A DNA stretch of 64,000 bases, from the NCBI RefSeq assembly GCF_001412085.1, contig NZ_LKEV01000003.1, forward strand, positions 182,852 through 246,851, written 5' to 3'. The DNA comes from Corynebacterium lowii. Lineage in GTDB: Bacteria > Actinomycetota > Actinomycetes > Mycobacteriales > Mycobacteriaceae. Position 1 is the stretch's first letter; each line of letters begins with the position of its first letter. Position numbers and translations under genes: made by a program. The notes under the pieces are model-generated. The model did not search any database. It was not told the origin of the DNA and was given only the letters and a program-made list of their open reading frames with translations. Positions 18,336-26,353 of this stretch are shown piece by piece.

Positions 18336-18814
18336 AAGCAGTATGCCCCGGCTCCTTTGACCCGGTGACGATGGGCCACCTCGATATTTTTGAGCGCGCC
18401 GCCGCGCAGTTCGATGAGGTGATCGTTTTGGTCACGGCCAACCCGAATAAAAAGAGCGGCCTATTCAGCGTGGCGGAGCGCATGAGCCTCCTTGAGGAGG
18501 CGGTGGCGCATTTGGGCAATGTGCGCGTGGATAACTGGGGTGGATTGCTGGTGGAGTACACCACCGCCCATAAGGTGACCGCCCTGGTGAAGGGCCTGCG
18601 CTCCTCCCTCGATTATGAATATGAATTGCCTATGGCTCAGATGAACCGGCGGCTTTCCGGGGTGGATACCTTCTTCCTGCTCACCGATGAGAAATACGGT
18701 TATATTTCCTCCACGCTGTGCAAAGAGGTGGCGCGCTACGGTGGCGACATCTCCGGCCTTTTGCCCCCGCATGTGGTGGAGGCCGTGGAAGCCAAGTACT
18801 CTCAAGCCCAATGA
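18332..18814 (+). CDS. coaD: Phosphopantetheine adenylyltransferase
   Basis: A 160-residue nucleotidyltransferase that transfers AMP from ATP to 4'-phosphopantetheine, the fourth step from pantothenate to CoA. The nucleotide-binding HxGH-type motif is SFDPVTMGHLDIF, and the C-terminal ISSTLCKEVARYGGD is the conserved ISSTxxR-like block. ATG 18332 overlaps the rsmD stop by 4 nt and gives the family's usual MKAVCPGSFDP N-terminus; an in-frame ATG at 18317 is not needed. The last CoA step, coaE, is also in this window. Confidence 0.97.
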   Translation: MKAVCPGSFDPVTMGHLDIFERAAAQFDEVIVLVTANPNKKSGLFSVAERMSLLEEAVAHLGNVRVDNWGGLLVEYTTAHKVTALVKGLRSSLDYEYELPMAQMNRRLSGVDTFFLLTDEKYGYISSTLCKEVARYGGDISGLLPPHVVEAVEAKYSQAQ

Positions 18815-18835
18815 GGCGTTGAGAGGAGGTGGCGC

Positions 18836-19099
18836 TTGTCCCAGGATCGCAGCATGTGGAAGATGAACCCGCAGCGGCTTGAGGAGCATTTAAAGCTCAA
18901 AAACCGTGCGCGGAGAATCCCCGATAAAAAGAAGCAAGCGAATAAAAGGGCCTGCCGTAAGGCGGGCCCTTGGCCTATTTCGGGTTATTTCAGCAGGGTA
19001 GAGAGGAAGCTCTTGGTGCGCTCCTGCTGCGGATTATCCAGCACCTGCTCCGGGGTTCCGGCCTCCACCACGGTGCCGTCTGCCATGAACACCACCTGA
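18836..19099 (+). CDS. Possible small basic protein after coaD
   Basis: A TTG at 18836 is preceded by a very strong ribosome binding site, GAGGAGGT, with 5-6 nt spacing. The first 40 codons read as a plausible basic protein ([20 protein letters not shown], then [13 protein letters not shown]). The frame then runs through the hairpin at 18946-18971 and antisense into the ABC ATPase gene, to a total of 87 codons. The ribosome site and charged N-terminus argue for a real small gene; the late part argues against the full length. No function is recognised and it may be truncated. Confidence 0.35.
   Translation: MSQDRSMWKMNPQRLEEHLKLKNRARRIPDKKKQANKRACRKAGPWPISGYFSRVERKLLVRSCCGLSSTCSGVPASTTVPSAMNTT
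18946..18971 (-). terminator. Terminator of the amino-acid ABC/PopT operon
   Basis: An 11-bp stem, AAGGGCCTGCC with GGCGGGCCCTT (one T-G pair), has a GTAA loop. On the minus strand it is followed by a T-rich tail (TTTTATT) and lies 14 nt after the stop of the ATPase gene. It could also stop coaD transcripts, but the plus-strand tail is poorer. Confidence 0.8.
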
Positions 19100-19752
19100 T
19101 CGGAGACCTCGCGGGCAAAGCCCATCTCGTGCGTGACCACCATCATGGTCATGCCCTGCCCGGCGAGGTCCTTCATCACGCGCAGCACTTCCCCCACCAA
19201 TTCGGGGTCGAGGGCGGAGGTGGGCTCGTCGAAAAGCATGAGCTTGGGCTCCATCGCCACCGCACGGGCGATGGCCACGCGCTGTTGCTGCCCGCCGGAG
19301 AGTTGGGCGGGGTAGGCCTCCGCCTTGTGCGCTAGGCCTACCTGATCGAGGAGGTCGAGGGCCTGCGTGCGGGCTTTCTCCGGGTCGACGCCCTTGACGT
19401 GAATGGGGGCCTCGATGATGTTTTCTATCACCGTGCGGTGGGGGAAGAGATTGAATTGCTGGAACACCATGCCGATGCCGGAACGCTGGCGGGCGGCCTG
19501 CTTCTCGGTGATTTCGTAGAGAACGCCCTTGCGCTCCTCATAACCGATGAGTTGGCCGTCCACATAGAGCCGTCCGGCGGTGATTTTTTCTAGGTGATTG
19601 ACGCAGCGCAAAAGGGTGGATTTGCCGGAACCCGAGGGGCCGATGAGGCAGGTGACGGAGCCGTGCGGAACGCTGAGGTCAATGCCCTTGAGCACGTCGA
19701 GTTTGCCAAAGGACTTCCACACCTGGCGGGCTTCGATCATGGGAGTGCTCAT
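18985..19752 (-). CDS. Polar amino-acid ABC transporter, ATP-binding protein (GlnQ-like)
   Basis: A 255-residue ATPase that powers import of a polar amino acid. Motifs are Walker [10 protein letters not shown] near residue 39, Q-loop [13 protein letters not shown], signature LSGGQQQR, Walker [14 protein letters not shown] and the switch histidine in VVTHEMGF. This belongs to the GlnQ/HisP subgroup. ATG 19752 is preceded by GGAGGAAATAAA. It follows the permease gene by 1 nt and is the last gene of the operon, ended by the hairpin at 18946-18971. Substrate cannot be read from the ATPase. Confidence 0.95.
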   Translation of the reverse strand: MSTPMIEARQVWKSFGKLDVLKGIDLSVPHGSVTCLIGPSGSGKSTLLRCVNHLEKITAGRLYVDGQLIGYEERKGVLYEITEKQAARQRSGIGMVFQQFNLFPHRTVIENIIEAPIHVKGVDPEKARTQALDLLDQVGLAHKAEAYPAQLSGGQQQRVAIARAVAMEPKLMLFDEPTSALDPELVGEVLRVMKDLAGQGMTMMVVTHEMGFAREVSDQVVFMADGTVVEAGTPEQVLDNPQQERTKSFLSTLLK

Positions 19753-19753
19753 T

Positions 19754-20686
19754 TTATTTCCTCCGATTATCCGCTTGCTTAATCACGCTGATATTGCGCG
19801 GCAAGGTGCCCTCGGCATCCGCCAACGCCGCTAATTGCCGCCCCGTGAGTTCCCTGGTGGAACCGCGCTCGTAATACTTTTCCAGGTAATGCTGGCCCAC
19901 CATGAGCAGGGAGGTAATCACCAAATACCAGGTGGCAGCCACCATGAGCATGGGCACGGGAGCAAAAAGGGCATTGGAAATATCAATGGAACGCCCGTAC
20001 AACTCCTGGGTATAAGGAATAGCCACCACCAGGGAGGTAGTTTTCAGCAGGGAGATGAACTCATTTCCCGTGGGCGGAATGATAATCCGCATGGCCTGGG
20101 GCAGTACCGTGCGCCGCATGGTCAGCCACCAGCCCATGCCCAGGGCTTTCGACGCCTCGAACTGGCCCTCCGGGATCGCCTGGATACCGGAGCGCACAAT
20201 CTCCGCCATATAGGCGGCCTCGTTGAGCCCCAGGCCAATGACGGCTAGGAGGAAGGCATTGCTCAGCAGGTTTTCCAGGCTCACCTCGGCGGGGCCAACT
20301 CGAATGACCTCGTAGAGGGAACCCATGAGTCCCCAGAACACCAACTGCACATAGATAGGAGTGCCGCGGAAGATCCACAGGAATACCCAGGCCACCGCGC
20401 GGAGAACGGGATTGGGGGACATGCGCATGACCGCCAGGGCCACGCCACCCACCAAGCCGATCACCATGCTGAGCACCGTGATGAGCAGCGTGTGGAGCGC
20501 GGCGGTGGCAATGCGCGTGTCAAAGAGATAAGAGCGGTAAATATCCCAGCCAAAGGCCTCGTTGGTGGCGGCACCAATGAGAATCCAGGCGGCGAGGCCC
20601 AGCACAATGGCTGCGGTGACCCAGCGGCCGGGATGCCTCAGCGGAACGGCCTTGATGGGGGCTGGTTGGGAGGGAGAATTAGGCAT
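19754..20686 (-). CDS. Polar amino-acid ABC transporter, permease
   Basis: A membrane protein of about 310 residues with five or six hydrophobic helices. The conserved permease-ATPase contact loop is [20 protein letters not shown], followed by [11 protein letters not shown] and a final helical segment, as in HisM/GlnP-type permeases. The start at ATG 20686 gives [15 protein letters not shown]; an upstream start would extend the frame through the substrate-binding gene. It overlaps that gene's end by 8 nt and the ATPase starts 1 nt after it, so the genes are one operon. A single permease protein suggests a homodimeric channel. Confidence 0.92.
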   Translation of the reverse strand: MPNSPSQPAPIKAVPLRHPGRWVTAAIVLGLAAWILIGAATNEAFGWDIYRSYLFDTRIATAALHTLLITVLSMVIGLVGGVALAVMRMSPNPVLRAVAWVFLWIFRGTPIYVQLVFWGLMGSLYEVIRVGPAEVSLENLLSNAFLLAVIGLGLNEAAYMAEIVRSGIQAIPEGQFEASKALGMGWWLTMRRTVLPQAMRIIIPPTGNEFISLLKTTSLVVAIPYTQELYGRSIDISNALFAPVPMLMVAATWYLVITSLLMVGQHYLEKYYERGSTRELTGRQLAALADAEGTLPRNISVIKQADNRRK

Positions 20687-21578
20687 GGGATACCGGCTCC
20701 TCGTTGATCGTGGCCTGGGTGAGCAGGCCGTCGGTGATATTCCACTGGCCGAGAATCTTCTGATAATCCCCGGTGTCAATGAGGTACTGCATGGCGGCGG
20801 CTACGGCGGCGCTGAGTTCCGAACCCTTGGGGGTGGCGAAGCCATAGGGCGCGGCCGCCACCATCGGGCCGGTCTTGGTAATGGCCCCGCCGGCCTTTTC
20901 TATGGCCCAGGCGGTCACGGGGGAATCGGCAGAAAGCGCATCGGCGCGGCCCACCACCAGGGCGGTGGCGGCGGAGTCCGAGGTGTCATAAGCCAGGATC
21001 TCGATGGGCTTTTCCCCATTTTCCAGGCAGCGCTCGTTCTTGGGTCGCAGATCATCCGTCTCAGAGACGGTGGTGCGCTGTACCGCCACGGTGAGTCCGC
21101 AGGGCCGCTCGGGGTCAATGGCCTCCCCATCGGTGAGTTGCGCCCACTGAATACCGGCGTAGAGGGTATTCACAAAGTCGTAGTTCTCCCGCCGTTGCGG
21201 GGTATCGGTAAAACCGGTGGCACCCATGTCAATGGTTCCGGCGTCCACGGCGGGCAGAATCTTGGAGAAGTCCTGCTGGATAATGCGCAATTCCAGCCCC
21301 ATCGCGGAGGCCACCGCGCGGGCCAAATCCATTTCCACGCCGATGATATTTCCGCTGGAATCCTTGAACTCAAAGGGAGGGAAAGGAGGATTGGAACCAA
21401 TCACTAATTCTCCGCTCTCGCGCACCTCGGCGGGCACCAGGGCCTCCACCTCGGGTGAGGCCGGGGGAGTAATGGGAACCCAGCCCTCGGGGGTGCCGGG
21501 TTCCTCGTTGGTGACGCAGCCGGAAAGGCCGAGGGCCAGGGCGGCGATGAGGGCGGTGAGCGCGCGCGAGGTCCTCAC
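20679..21578 (-). CDS. Amino-acid ABC transporter substrate-binding lipoprotein
   Basis: A 299-residue lipoprotein of the SBP_bac_3 family. The signal peptide ends in lipobox LGLSGC with Cys21 as the likely lipidation site. The mature part has GSNPPFPPFEF and DFSKILPAVDAGTIDMGATG, typical for polar amino-acid binders. It should sit outside the membrane and deliver substrate to the permease. GTG 21578 overlaps the stop of the PopT-like gene by 4 nt (GTGA), and the 3' end overlaps the permease. The substrate (glutamine, glutamate, arginine or another) is not determinable. Confidence 0.92.
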   Translation of the reverse strand: MRTSRALTALIAALALGLSGCVTNEEPGTPEGWVPITPPASPEVEALVPAEVRESGELVIGSNPPFPPFEFKDSSGNIIGVEMDLARAVASAMGLELRIIQQDFSKILPAVDAGTIDMGATGFTDTPQRRENYDFVNTLYAGIQWAQLTDGEAIDPERPCGLTVAVQRTTVSETDDLRPKNERCLENGEKPIEILAYDTSDSAATALVVGRADALSADSPVTAWAIEKAGGAITKTGPMVAAAPYGFATPKGSELSAAVAAAMQYLIDTGDYQKILGQWNITDGLLTQATINEEPVSHA

Positions 21579-22429
21579 TGCTTTTCCTTTTTATTACCCA
21601 CCACGATGATGGTGGTAACGATGGACGCACCGATGAGCAGCGCTATCCACACGGAAAGCTCGGTACCCGGTACCACGGTTTCCCAGGGCCACAGGGCGCG
21701 CAGCGAACCGAGCATGAGCCCGGCCATGACCGTGAGCGTCATGGTGTGATGATCGCGCATCATCTTATCGAGCACCTTGACAAAGGCCACCAGGCCCGTC
21801 ATGGCCCCCAGTGCAAAGACCACGATGACGCTCCATTCGCGGTCACTCAGCGAGCCCATCACCGGCTGGTAAAGGCCCATCGCCAGCAGCAGGAAGGAAC
21901 CGGAAAGACCAGGAAGAACCAGGGCACACACCGCAATCATGGCGGCAAAAAACACCACGATCAGCGAGGGATTATCCACCGGCTCCGAGGTAAAACCGGT
22001 GGCGAGAAAACTGAGCGCCGCACAGAGCAGGAATACCGGGGCGAGCACGAGGGAGCGGCGCCGAATCTCCGCCAGACCAATCATGCGCAGCGGAACACTC
22101 AACGAGGCCGCCACCATGCCCAAGAAGAGGGCCTTGGACACCTGGGGCTGGCCCTCCACAAAGGAATGGATGACGCCGGAAAGCAGGAAGATGGCACCAA
22201 GCATGCCGACGCCCACGGCGATGAGGAAGGGCCAATCGACGGCGCGCAGGGCCTCCCGGGAGCGGGTACGCACGGCGTCGATAAGCGCGTTGCCCGTGTG
22301 CAGGGCCTTTTCGTAGATGCCCACGATGAGGGCTACGGTGCCGCCCGAGATGCCGGGGACCAGCTCGGCCATGCCGATGCATGCGCCCTTGATAATATTC
22401 GTTGCTATTGCGAGAGGGGAGGGGGGCAT
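21575..22429 (-). CDS. popT: DUF368 membrane protein, PopT-type undecaprenyl-phosphate translocase
   Basis: A 284-residue integral membrane protein with about eight helices. It has two family-defining segments placed as an internal repeat: LVPGISGGTVALIVGIYEKA near residue 23 and LVLPGLSGSFLLLAMGLYQP near residue 165. DUF368 proteins were recently shown to return undecaprenyl phosphate, the lipid carrier of cell-wall precursors, to the inner side of the membrane (PopT). The symbol rests on that family. The gene is the first of an operon with the amino-acid ABC transporter and overlaps the next gene by 4 nt. The shared start region lies 5' of 22429. Confidence 0.85.
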   Translation of the reverse strand: MPPSPLAIATNIIKGACIGMAELVPGISGGTVALIVGIYEKALHTGNALIDAVRTRSREALRAVDWPFLIAVGVGMLGAIFLLSGVIHSFVEGQPQVSKALFLGMVAASLSVPLRMIGLAEIRRRSLVLAPVFLLCAALSFLATGFTSEPVDNPSLIVVFFAAMIAVCALVLPGLSGSFLLLAMGLYQPVMGSLSDREWSVIVVFALGAMTGLVAFVKVLDKMMRDHHTMTLTVMAGLMLGSLRALWPWETVVPGTELSVWIALLIGASIVTTIIVVGNKKEKQ

Positions 22430-22498
22430 AGAGAAGAAGGAACCTTCCTGACCTCGTTTATACTGCTGCGATCTCCGGTGTGGGTGGCCGGAGGCATA

Positions 22499-22533
22499 AA
22501 TGGATAATCATTGACTTGTGAATAATATCCATT
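22499..22533. repeat. Inverted repeat upstream of the PopT/ABC operon
   Basis: AATGGATA (22499-22506) and TATCCATT (22526-22533) are perfect 8-bp inverted arms around a 19-nt spacer. It lies about 70 bp upstream of the popT start and ~30 bp from the terminator of the secreted-protein gene. It may be an operator. GATAATCATT inside it resembles half of a Fur/Zur-type box, but I do not claim that. Confidence 0.4.
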
Positions 22534-22563
22534 ATGCGGCTCAGAGCCAATTTATAAAGCTAA

Positions 22564-22604
22564 GACCCAGGCCATGAGTGCACACTTTACTCAAAGCCTG
22601 GGTC
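22564..22604 (-). terminator. Terminator after the secreted-protein gene
   Basis: A 9-bp stem, GACCCAGGC with GCCTGGGTC, has an inner TGAGT/ACTCA stem and a T-containing tail on the minus strand. It lies 25 nt after the stop of the gene ending at 22629. Confidence 0.75.
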
Positions 22605-22628
22605 GCGCAGCAGGAACGAGGGGAAGGA

Positions 22629-23117
22629 TCAGGGGAAGGGAATGAAAATCTTGCGCACGATGTGCAGAACCTTCAGCACGCCCTTGATGATCGGCTGTAC
22701 GGTCTTGTAGCCCTCGGCGGAGGACTGCACCTGCTCCTTGAGCTTTTCCTTATCAATATCACCCAGCGGAGACTTCTTCTCGGGCTTCTTGTCCTCGGAG
22801 GCGGTGGAGTCGGTGTCCTCCTTGGGGGACTCGGTGGACTCGTCCTTTTCCGCCTTCTCCTTATCGGAGTCCTTCTTTTCGTCCTTGGAATCCTTGCCGG
22901 GCTTAGTGGGCTTGGTCTCCTCGGTCTTGCAGTTATCGAATACGCTCTGCTTCTTGCCCAGGAACTCGTTATCGGTTTCCGTGGTGCTCGGGCACTGGGG
23001 CTCGTCAAAAACGGTGCGGTTCTGGTCAAGGAACTCCCCGGCAGAGGCGGTGGCGGGAGCGATAATCCCGGCGGCCAATGTGAGGGCGGTGGTAGCGGCG
23101 AGGAAGGGGCGCTTCAT
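22629..23117 (-). CDS. Secreted Lys/Glu/Asp-rich protein of unknown function with two Cys-bearing repeats
   Basis: A 162-residue exported protein I do not recognise. Residues 1-26 are a Sec signal peptide with a likely cleavage after ATASA. Two similar motifs follow: EFLDQNRTVFDE (residues 28-39, then Cys42) and EFLGKKQSVFDN (51-62, then Cys63). The two cysteines could pair. A low-complexity, highly charged Lys/Glu/Asp/Ser/Thr/Pro region spans about residues 65-120. A C-terminal segment (about 125-162) ends KVLHIVRKIFIPFP, which is hydrophobic-basic. GAGAGGAA precedes ATG 23117. It is flanked by the PopT operon and tRNA-Leu and has its own terminator. No function is suggested by homology I know. 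Confidence 0.75.
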   Translation of the reverse strand: MKRPFLAATTALTLAAGIIAPATASAGEFLDQNRTVFDEPQCPSTTETDNEFLGKKQSVFDNCKTEETKPTKPGKDSKDEKKDSDKEKAEKDESTESPKEDTDSTASEDKKPEKKSPLGDIDKEKLKEQVQSSAEGYKTVQPIIKGVLKVLHIVRKIFIPFP

Positions 23118-23445
23118 TGTTGTAGATTCCTCTCGGCGGGGAAGGGCTGGAATACGCGCATAAGGTTACGAGCTTTGAGGGATTGCGCAACCGAATACCC
23201 CCAAAAGGGTTTCTCCCTTTGGGTATTGATGGGCTACTTTGGTTGCTTTTGATCTCTGTGGGAAGGCGCCTGCGTTTTCATGGGAGGCCATTGTGGGCGC
23301 TGACTGAATGGTGCGGTAATCCCACGATAATTCCACGGCATGCGCGGCAGCAAACCCCTGTTTTGGCTGTATTCGCCACGAGCAGGGAAATGAGAAACCC
23401 CAGCCAGCGGGCCATTCAACCTGCTTAACCGGGGTGTGATGAAAG
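23118..23445. other. Non-coding stretch between secreted-protein gene and tRNA-Leu
   Basis: About 330 bp with no convincing gene. It should hold the promoter of the minus-strand secreted-protein gene. A hairpin CCCAAAAGGG/CCCTTTGGG near 23199-23224 lies downstream of tRNA-Leu in its direction and could be its terminator, though the T-tail is weak. Confidence 0.4.
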
Positions 23446-23519
23446 TGCCCCTGGTGAGACTCGAACTCACACTGAATGGGTTTTGAATCCATTGCCTCTG
23501 CCAATTGGGCTACAGGGGC
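23446..23519 (-). tRNA. tRNA-Leu (CAA)
   Basis: On the minus strand a 74-nt cloverleaf has acceptor GCCCCTG/CAGGGGC, anticodon loop TTCAAAA (anticodon CAA), T arm GTGAG-TTCGAGT-CTCAC and discriminator A. The variable loop is only 5 nt, which is unusual for a leucine tRNA, and there is one A-C mismatch at the end of the anticodon stem. I recall a short tRNA-Leu(CAA) in other actinobacteria. No CCA is encoded. Confidence 0.85.
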
Positions 23520-23600
23520 GCACTGGTTGATTATCCTAGACTATGCCCTCGGGACAGTGGAAATCGCGTGGCGTCCCACCCTCCCTCTACACTCGTGGGC

Positions 23601-26171
23601 ATGTCCCAACGCCTGCTGTTGATCGATGGTCACTCGATGGCCTTCCGCGCCTTCTATGCCCTGCCGGTGGAAAAGTTCTCCACCGCTGGCGGGCAACACA
23701 CCAACGCCGTATATGGTTTCCTTTCCATGCTGGCGAACTTGGTGAAGGAGGAGCAGCCTACGCACCTGGGTGTGGCCTTTGACGTGGGTCGTTCCACCTT
23801 CCGCACGGAGATGTTTCCCGAGTACAAGGCCCAGCGCGAATCCGCCCCCGAGGCTTTTCGGGGTCAGGTGGGATTGATCCAAAAGGTGCTCGATACCTTG
23901 GGTATTGTCACCATGACCAAGGAAAATTACGAGGCCGATGACATCATCGCCACCCTGGTAACCGCCACCCCGGAGGGCTTTGATACCCGTATCGTCACCG
24001 GTGATAGGGATTATTACCAGTTGGTCAACGATTCCGTGACGGTGCTCTATCCGCGCAAGGGAGTATCGGAGCTGGATCGCTTTACGCCGGAGGCCGTCGA
24101 GGAAAAGTATGGCCTTACCCCGGAGCAATACCCTGATTTTGCGGCGCTGCGGGGTGACCCCTCCGATAACCTCCCCAATATTCCCGGCGTGGGGGAAAAG
24201 ACGGCTCAAAAGTGGATTCGCCAATACGGCACGCTGAGCAATCTGCTTGACCACGCCGAGGAGATTAAGGGCAAGGCGGGAAATAACTTCCGCGAGCGCC
24301 TTGACCAGGTGCGCATGAACCGCGAACTCACGCAGATGGTGCGCGATGTATCGCTTGACGTCACCGTGGAGCAGTTGGCCTTGCAGCCTGCCGACGTCGC
24401 CAAGGCCGCGGAAATCTTCGATGAATTGGAGTTCGGGGCGCAGCTGCGCGGCCGCGTGCTCGACGCCCTGCCCACCTCCGGGGAGCTGGCGGAGCCGGAG
24501 GAAGAGCAGCGCCAGGTGACCCTTGTATCGGAGGGAGTGGAGTGGCTGCGTGGGCGCTCCGGCGTGGCGATGGCCTTCGATGGTGAGGAAAACCTCGCCT
24601 GCGTGGATTCCGAATACCAGGCGGTATTGCTCAATCTTGCGGAGTTGAGCCCGGAGGAGGAAAAGACGCTGGCGGGATGGCTGGATTCCGAGGCCACCAA
24701 GTATCTTCACGGGGCAAAGGAGGCGGCTAAGCAGCTGTATCAGCGCGGTTTCCGGCTGAGCGGGGTGGAGCACGATACCCTCATCGCCGCCTATCTCCTG
24801 CGTCCCGGCCAGCGCACCTATGAGTTGGAGGACATCTACCAGCGCCACGCCAAGCGCTCCCTGGAAGAGGGCTTGGTGAATCAAGCCGTGGCGGTACTGG
24901 AGCTCACCGCCGTTCTCATTGCGCAGTTGCAGGAGATTGCGGGATATGAGCTCTATGCGGACCTAGAGGTTCCGCTCACCGGCATTTTGGAGCGCATGGA
25001 ACGCGCGGGTATTGCCGTGGACGTGGATACCCTTGATGAACAGCTGGCCTCCTTTGTAGAGCAGGTGGAAGAGGAAGTGACCGCGGCCCGGGAATTGGCG
25101 GGTGACCCGGAACTCAATCTTTCCAGCCCCAAGCAACTCCAGGTGGTGCTCTTTGACACCCTGGGCCTGCCCAAAACCAAAAAGACCAAGACGGGTTATT
25201 CCACGGCGGCCAAGGAAATAGAGCAATTGGCGGTGAATCACCCGCACCCCTTCCTGGATCATCTGCTGGCGCACCGCGAATACCAGAAACTCAAAACCAC
25301 CCTTGAGGGCCTGATTAAGGCCGTGGAATCCGATGGCCGTATTCACACCACCTTTAATCAAACGGTGGCCTCCACCGGAAGGCTGAGTTCTACCGACCCG
25401 AATCTGCAAAATATCCCGGTGCGCACGGACGCCGGGCGGCGTATCCGCTCCGCCTTCCGCGTGGGGGAGGGCTATGAAACCTTGCTCACGGCGGATTACT
25501 CCCAGATTGAAATGCGCGTGATGGCGCACCTCTCCCAGGACCTCGGCCTGATTGAGGCCTATAGCAAGGGGGAGGACCTGCACAATTACGTGGGTTCCAA
25601 GGTGTTCGATGTGCCTATCGACGGCGTGACTCCCGAACTCCGCCGCAGGGTCAAGGCCATGTCCTATGGCCTGGTTTATGGCCTTTCGGCCTACGGGCTC
25701 TCTCAGCAATTGGGCATTCCCGCAGGCGAGGCCAAGCGCATTATGGAGGCTTATTTTGAGCGCTTTGGCGGGGTGAAGCGCTATCTGGACGAGGTGGTGG
25801 AGCAGGCCCGCCGTGATGGTTATACCTCCACGTTGTTTGGGCGGCGTCGGTACCTGCCAGAGCTGGCCTCCACCAACCGCGTGGCGCGGGAAAACGCCGA
25901 GCGTGCGGCTCTGAATGCCCCCATTCAGGGCACGGCGGCGGACATCATTAAGGTGGCCATGATTCGGGTGGATCGCGCTCTTGCGGAGGCTGAGGTGCGC
26001 TCCCGCGTGCTGCTTCAGGTGCACGATGAGTTGGTGGTGGAGGTGGCGCACGGAGAGTTGGATCGGGTGCGCGAGATCGTGGAGCGGGAAATGGATCAAG
26101 CTATTAGCCTGCGGGTGCCCCTGGAAGTGTCCGTGGGGGTGGGGCAGAGCTGGGAAGAGGCTGCGCACTAG
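23601..26171 (+). CDS. polA: DNA polymerase I
   Basis: An 856-residue repair polymerase. The 5'-nuclease domain covers about residues 1-290 and has GDRDYYQLV. The middle proofreading-type domain (about 315-490) lacks obvious catalytic carboxylates, as is common in actinobacteria, so the enzyme probably has no 3'-5' exonuclease. The polymerase domain has motif A LLTADYSQIEMRVMAHL, motif B with RRRVKAMSYGLVYGLSAYGL, and motif C QVHDELVVE. ATG 23601 gives the usual MSQRLLLIDGHSMAFRAFY start. tRNA-Leu is divergent upstream. rpsA follows with its own promoter. Confidence 0.96.
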   Translation: MSQRLLLIDGHSMAFRAFYALPVEKFSTAGGQHTNAVYGFLSMLANLVKEEQPTHLGVAFDVGRSTFRTEMFPEYKAQRESAPEAFRGQVGLIQKVLDTLGIVTMTKENYEADDIIATLVTATPEGFDTRIVTGDRDYYQLVNDSVTVLYPRKGVSELDRFTPEAVEEKYGLTPEQYPDFAALRGDPSDNLPNIPGVGEKTAQKWIRQYGTLSNLLDHAEEIKGKAGNNFRERLDQVRMNRELTQMVRDVSLDVTVEQLALQPADVAKAAEIFDELEFGAQLRGRVLDALPTSGELAEPEEEQRQVTLVSEGVEWLRGRSGVAMAFDGEENLACVDSEYQAVLLNLAELSPEEEKTLAGWLDSEATKYLHGAKEAAKQLYQRGFRLSGVEHDTLIAAYLLRPGQRTYELEDIYQRHAKRSLEEGLVNQAVAVLELTAVLIAQLQEIAGYELYADLEVPLTGILERMERAGIAVDVDTLDEQLASFVEQVEEEVTAARELAGDPELNLSSPKQLQVVLFDTLGLPKTKKTKTGYSTAAKEIEQLAVNHPHPFLDHLLAHREYQKLKTTLEGLIKAVESDGRIHTTFNQTVASTGRLSSTDPNLQNIPVRTDAGRRIRSAFRVGEGYETLLTADYSQIEMRVMAHLSQDLGLIEAYSKGEDLHNYVGSKVFDVPIDGVTPELRRRVKAMSYGLVYGLSAYGLSQQLGIPAGEAKRIMEAYFERFGGVKRYLDEVVEQARRDGYTSTLFGRRRYLPELASTNRVARENAERAALNAPIQGTAADIIKVAMIRVDRALAEAEVRSRVLLQVHDELVVEVAHGELDRVREIVEREMDQAISLRVPLEVSVGVGQSWEEAAH

Positions 26172-26177
26172 CAGCGT

Positions 26178-26206
26178 TTGATTGTTCTGTGCTATGGCGG
26201 TATGGT
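26178..26206 (+). promoter_or_regulatory. rpsA promoter
   Basis: A -35 TTGATT (26178-26183) and -10 TATGGT (26201-26206) are separated by 17 bp. They give a 5' leader of about 140 nt before rpsA. That leader contains a short GTGCG/CGCAC stem (26285-26289 with 26304-26308), which might be part of S1 autoregulation; this is inference. Confidence 0.65.
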
Positions 26207-26353
26207 GTAAAAGGCGTGTCTAAGTTCTGGGATTCGTGCGCCTTGATAGGAGGGCGTGAGGATTCCAGATACGAGATTAAAACTGTGCGTTTTAAGAGAC
26301 TCGCGCACCTGTCCGCTTTCTAGATCCTATCTTAATTCGGAGCACAAGAGCAT

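Noticed and set aside
22499..22533. Fur or Zur operator
   Set aside because: Only a half-site-like GATAATCATT is seen; not enough to name a regulator.
23166..23504. 112-codon minus-strand frame overlapping tRNA-Leu
   Set aside because: It runs through the tRNA gene and has no recognisable protein character.
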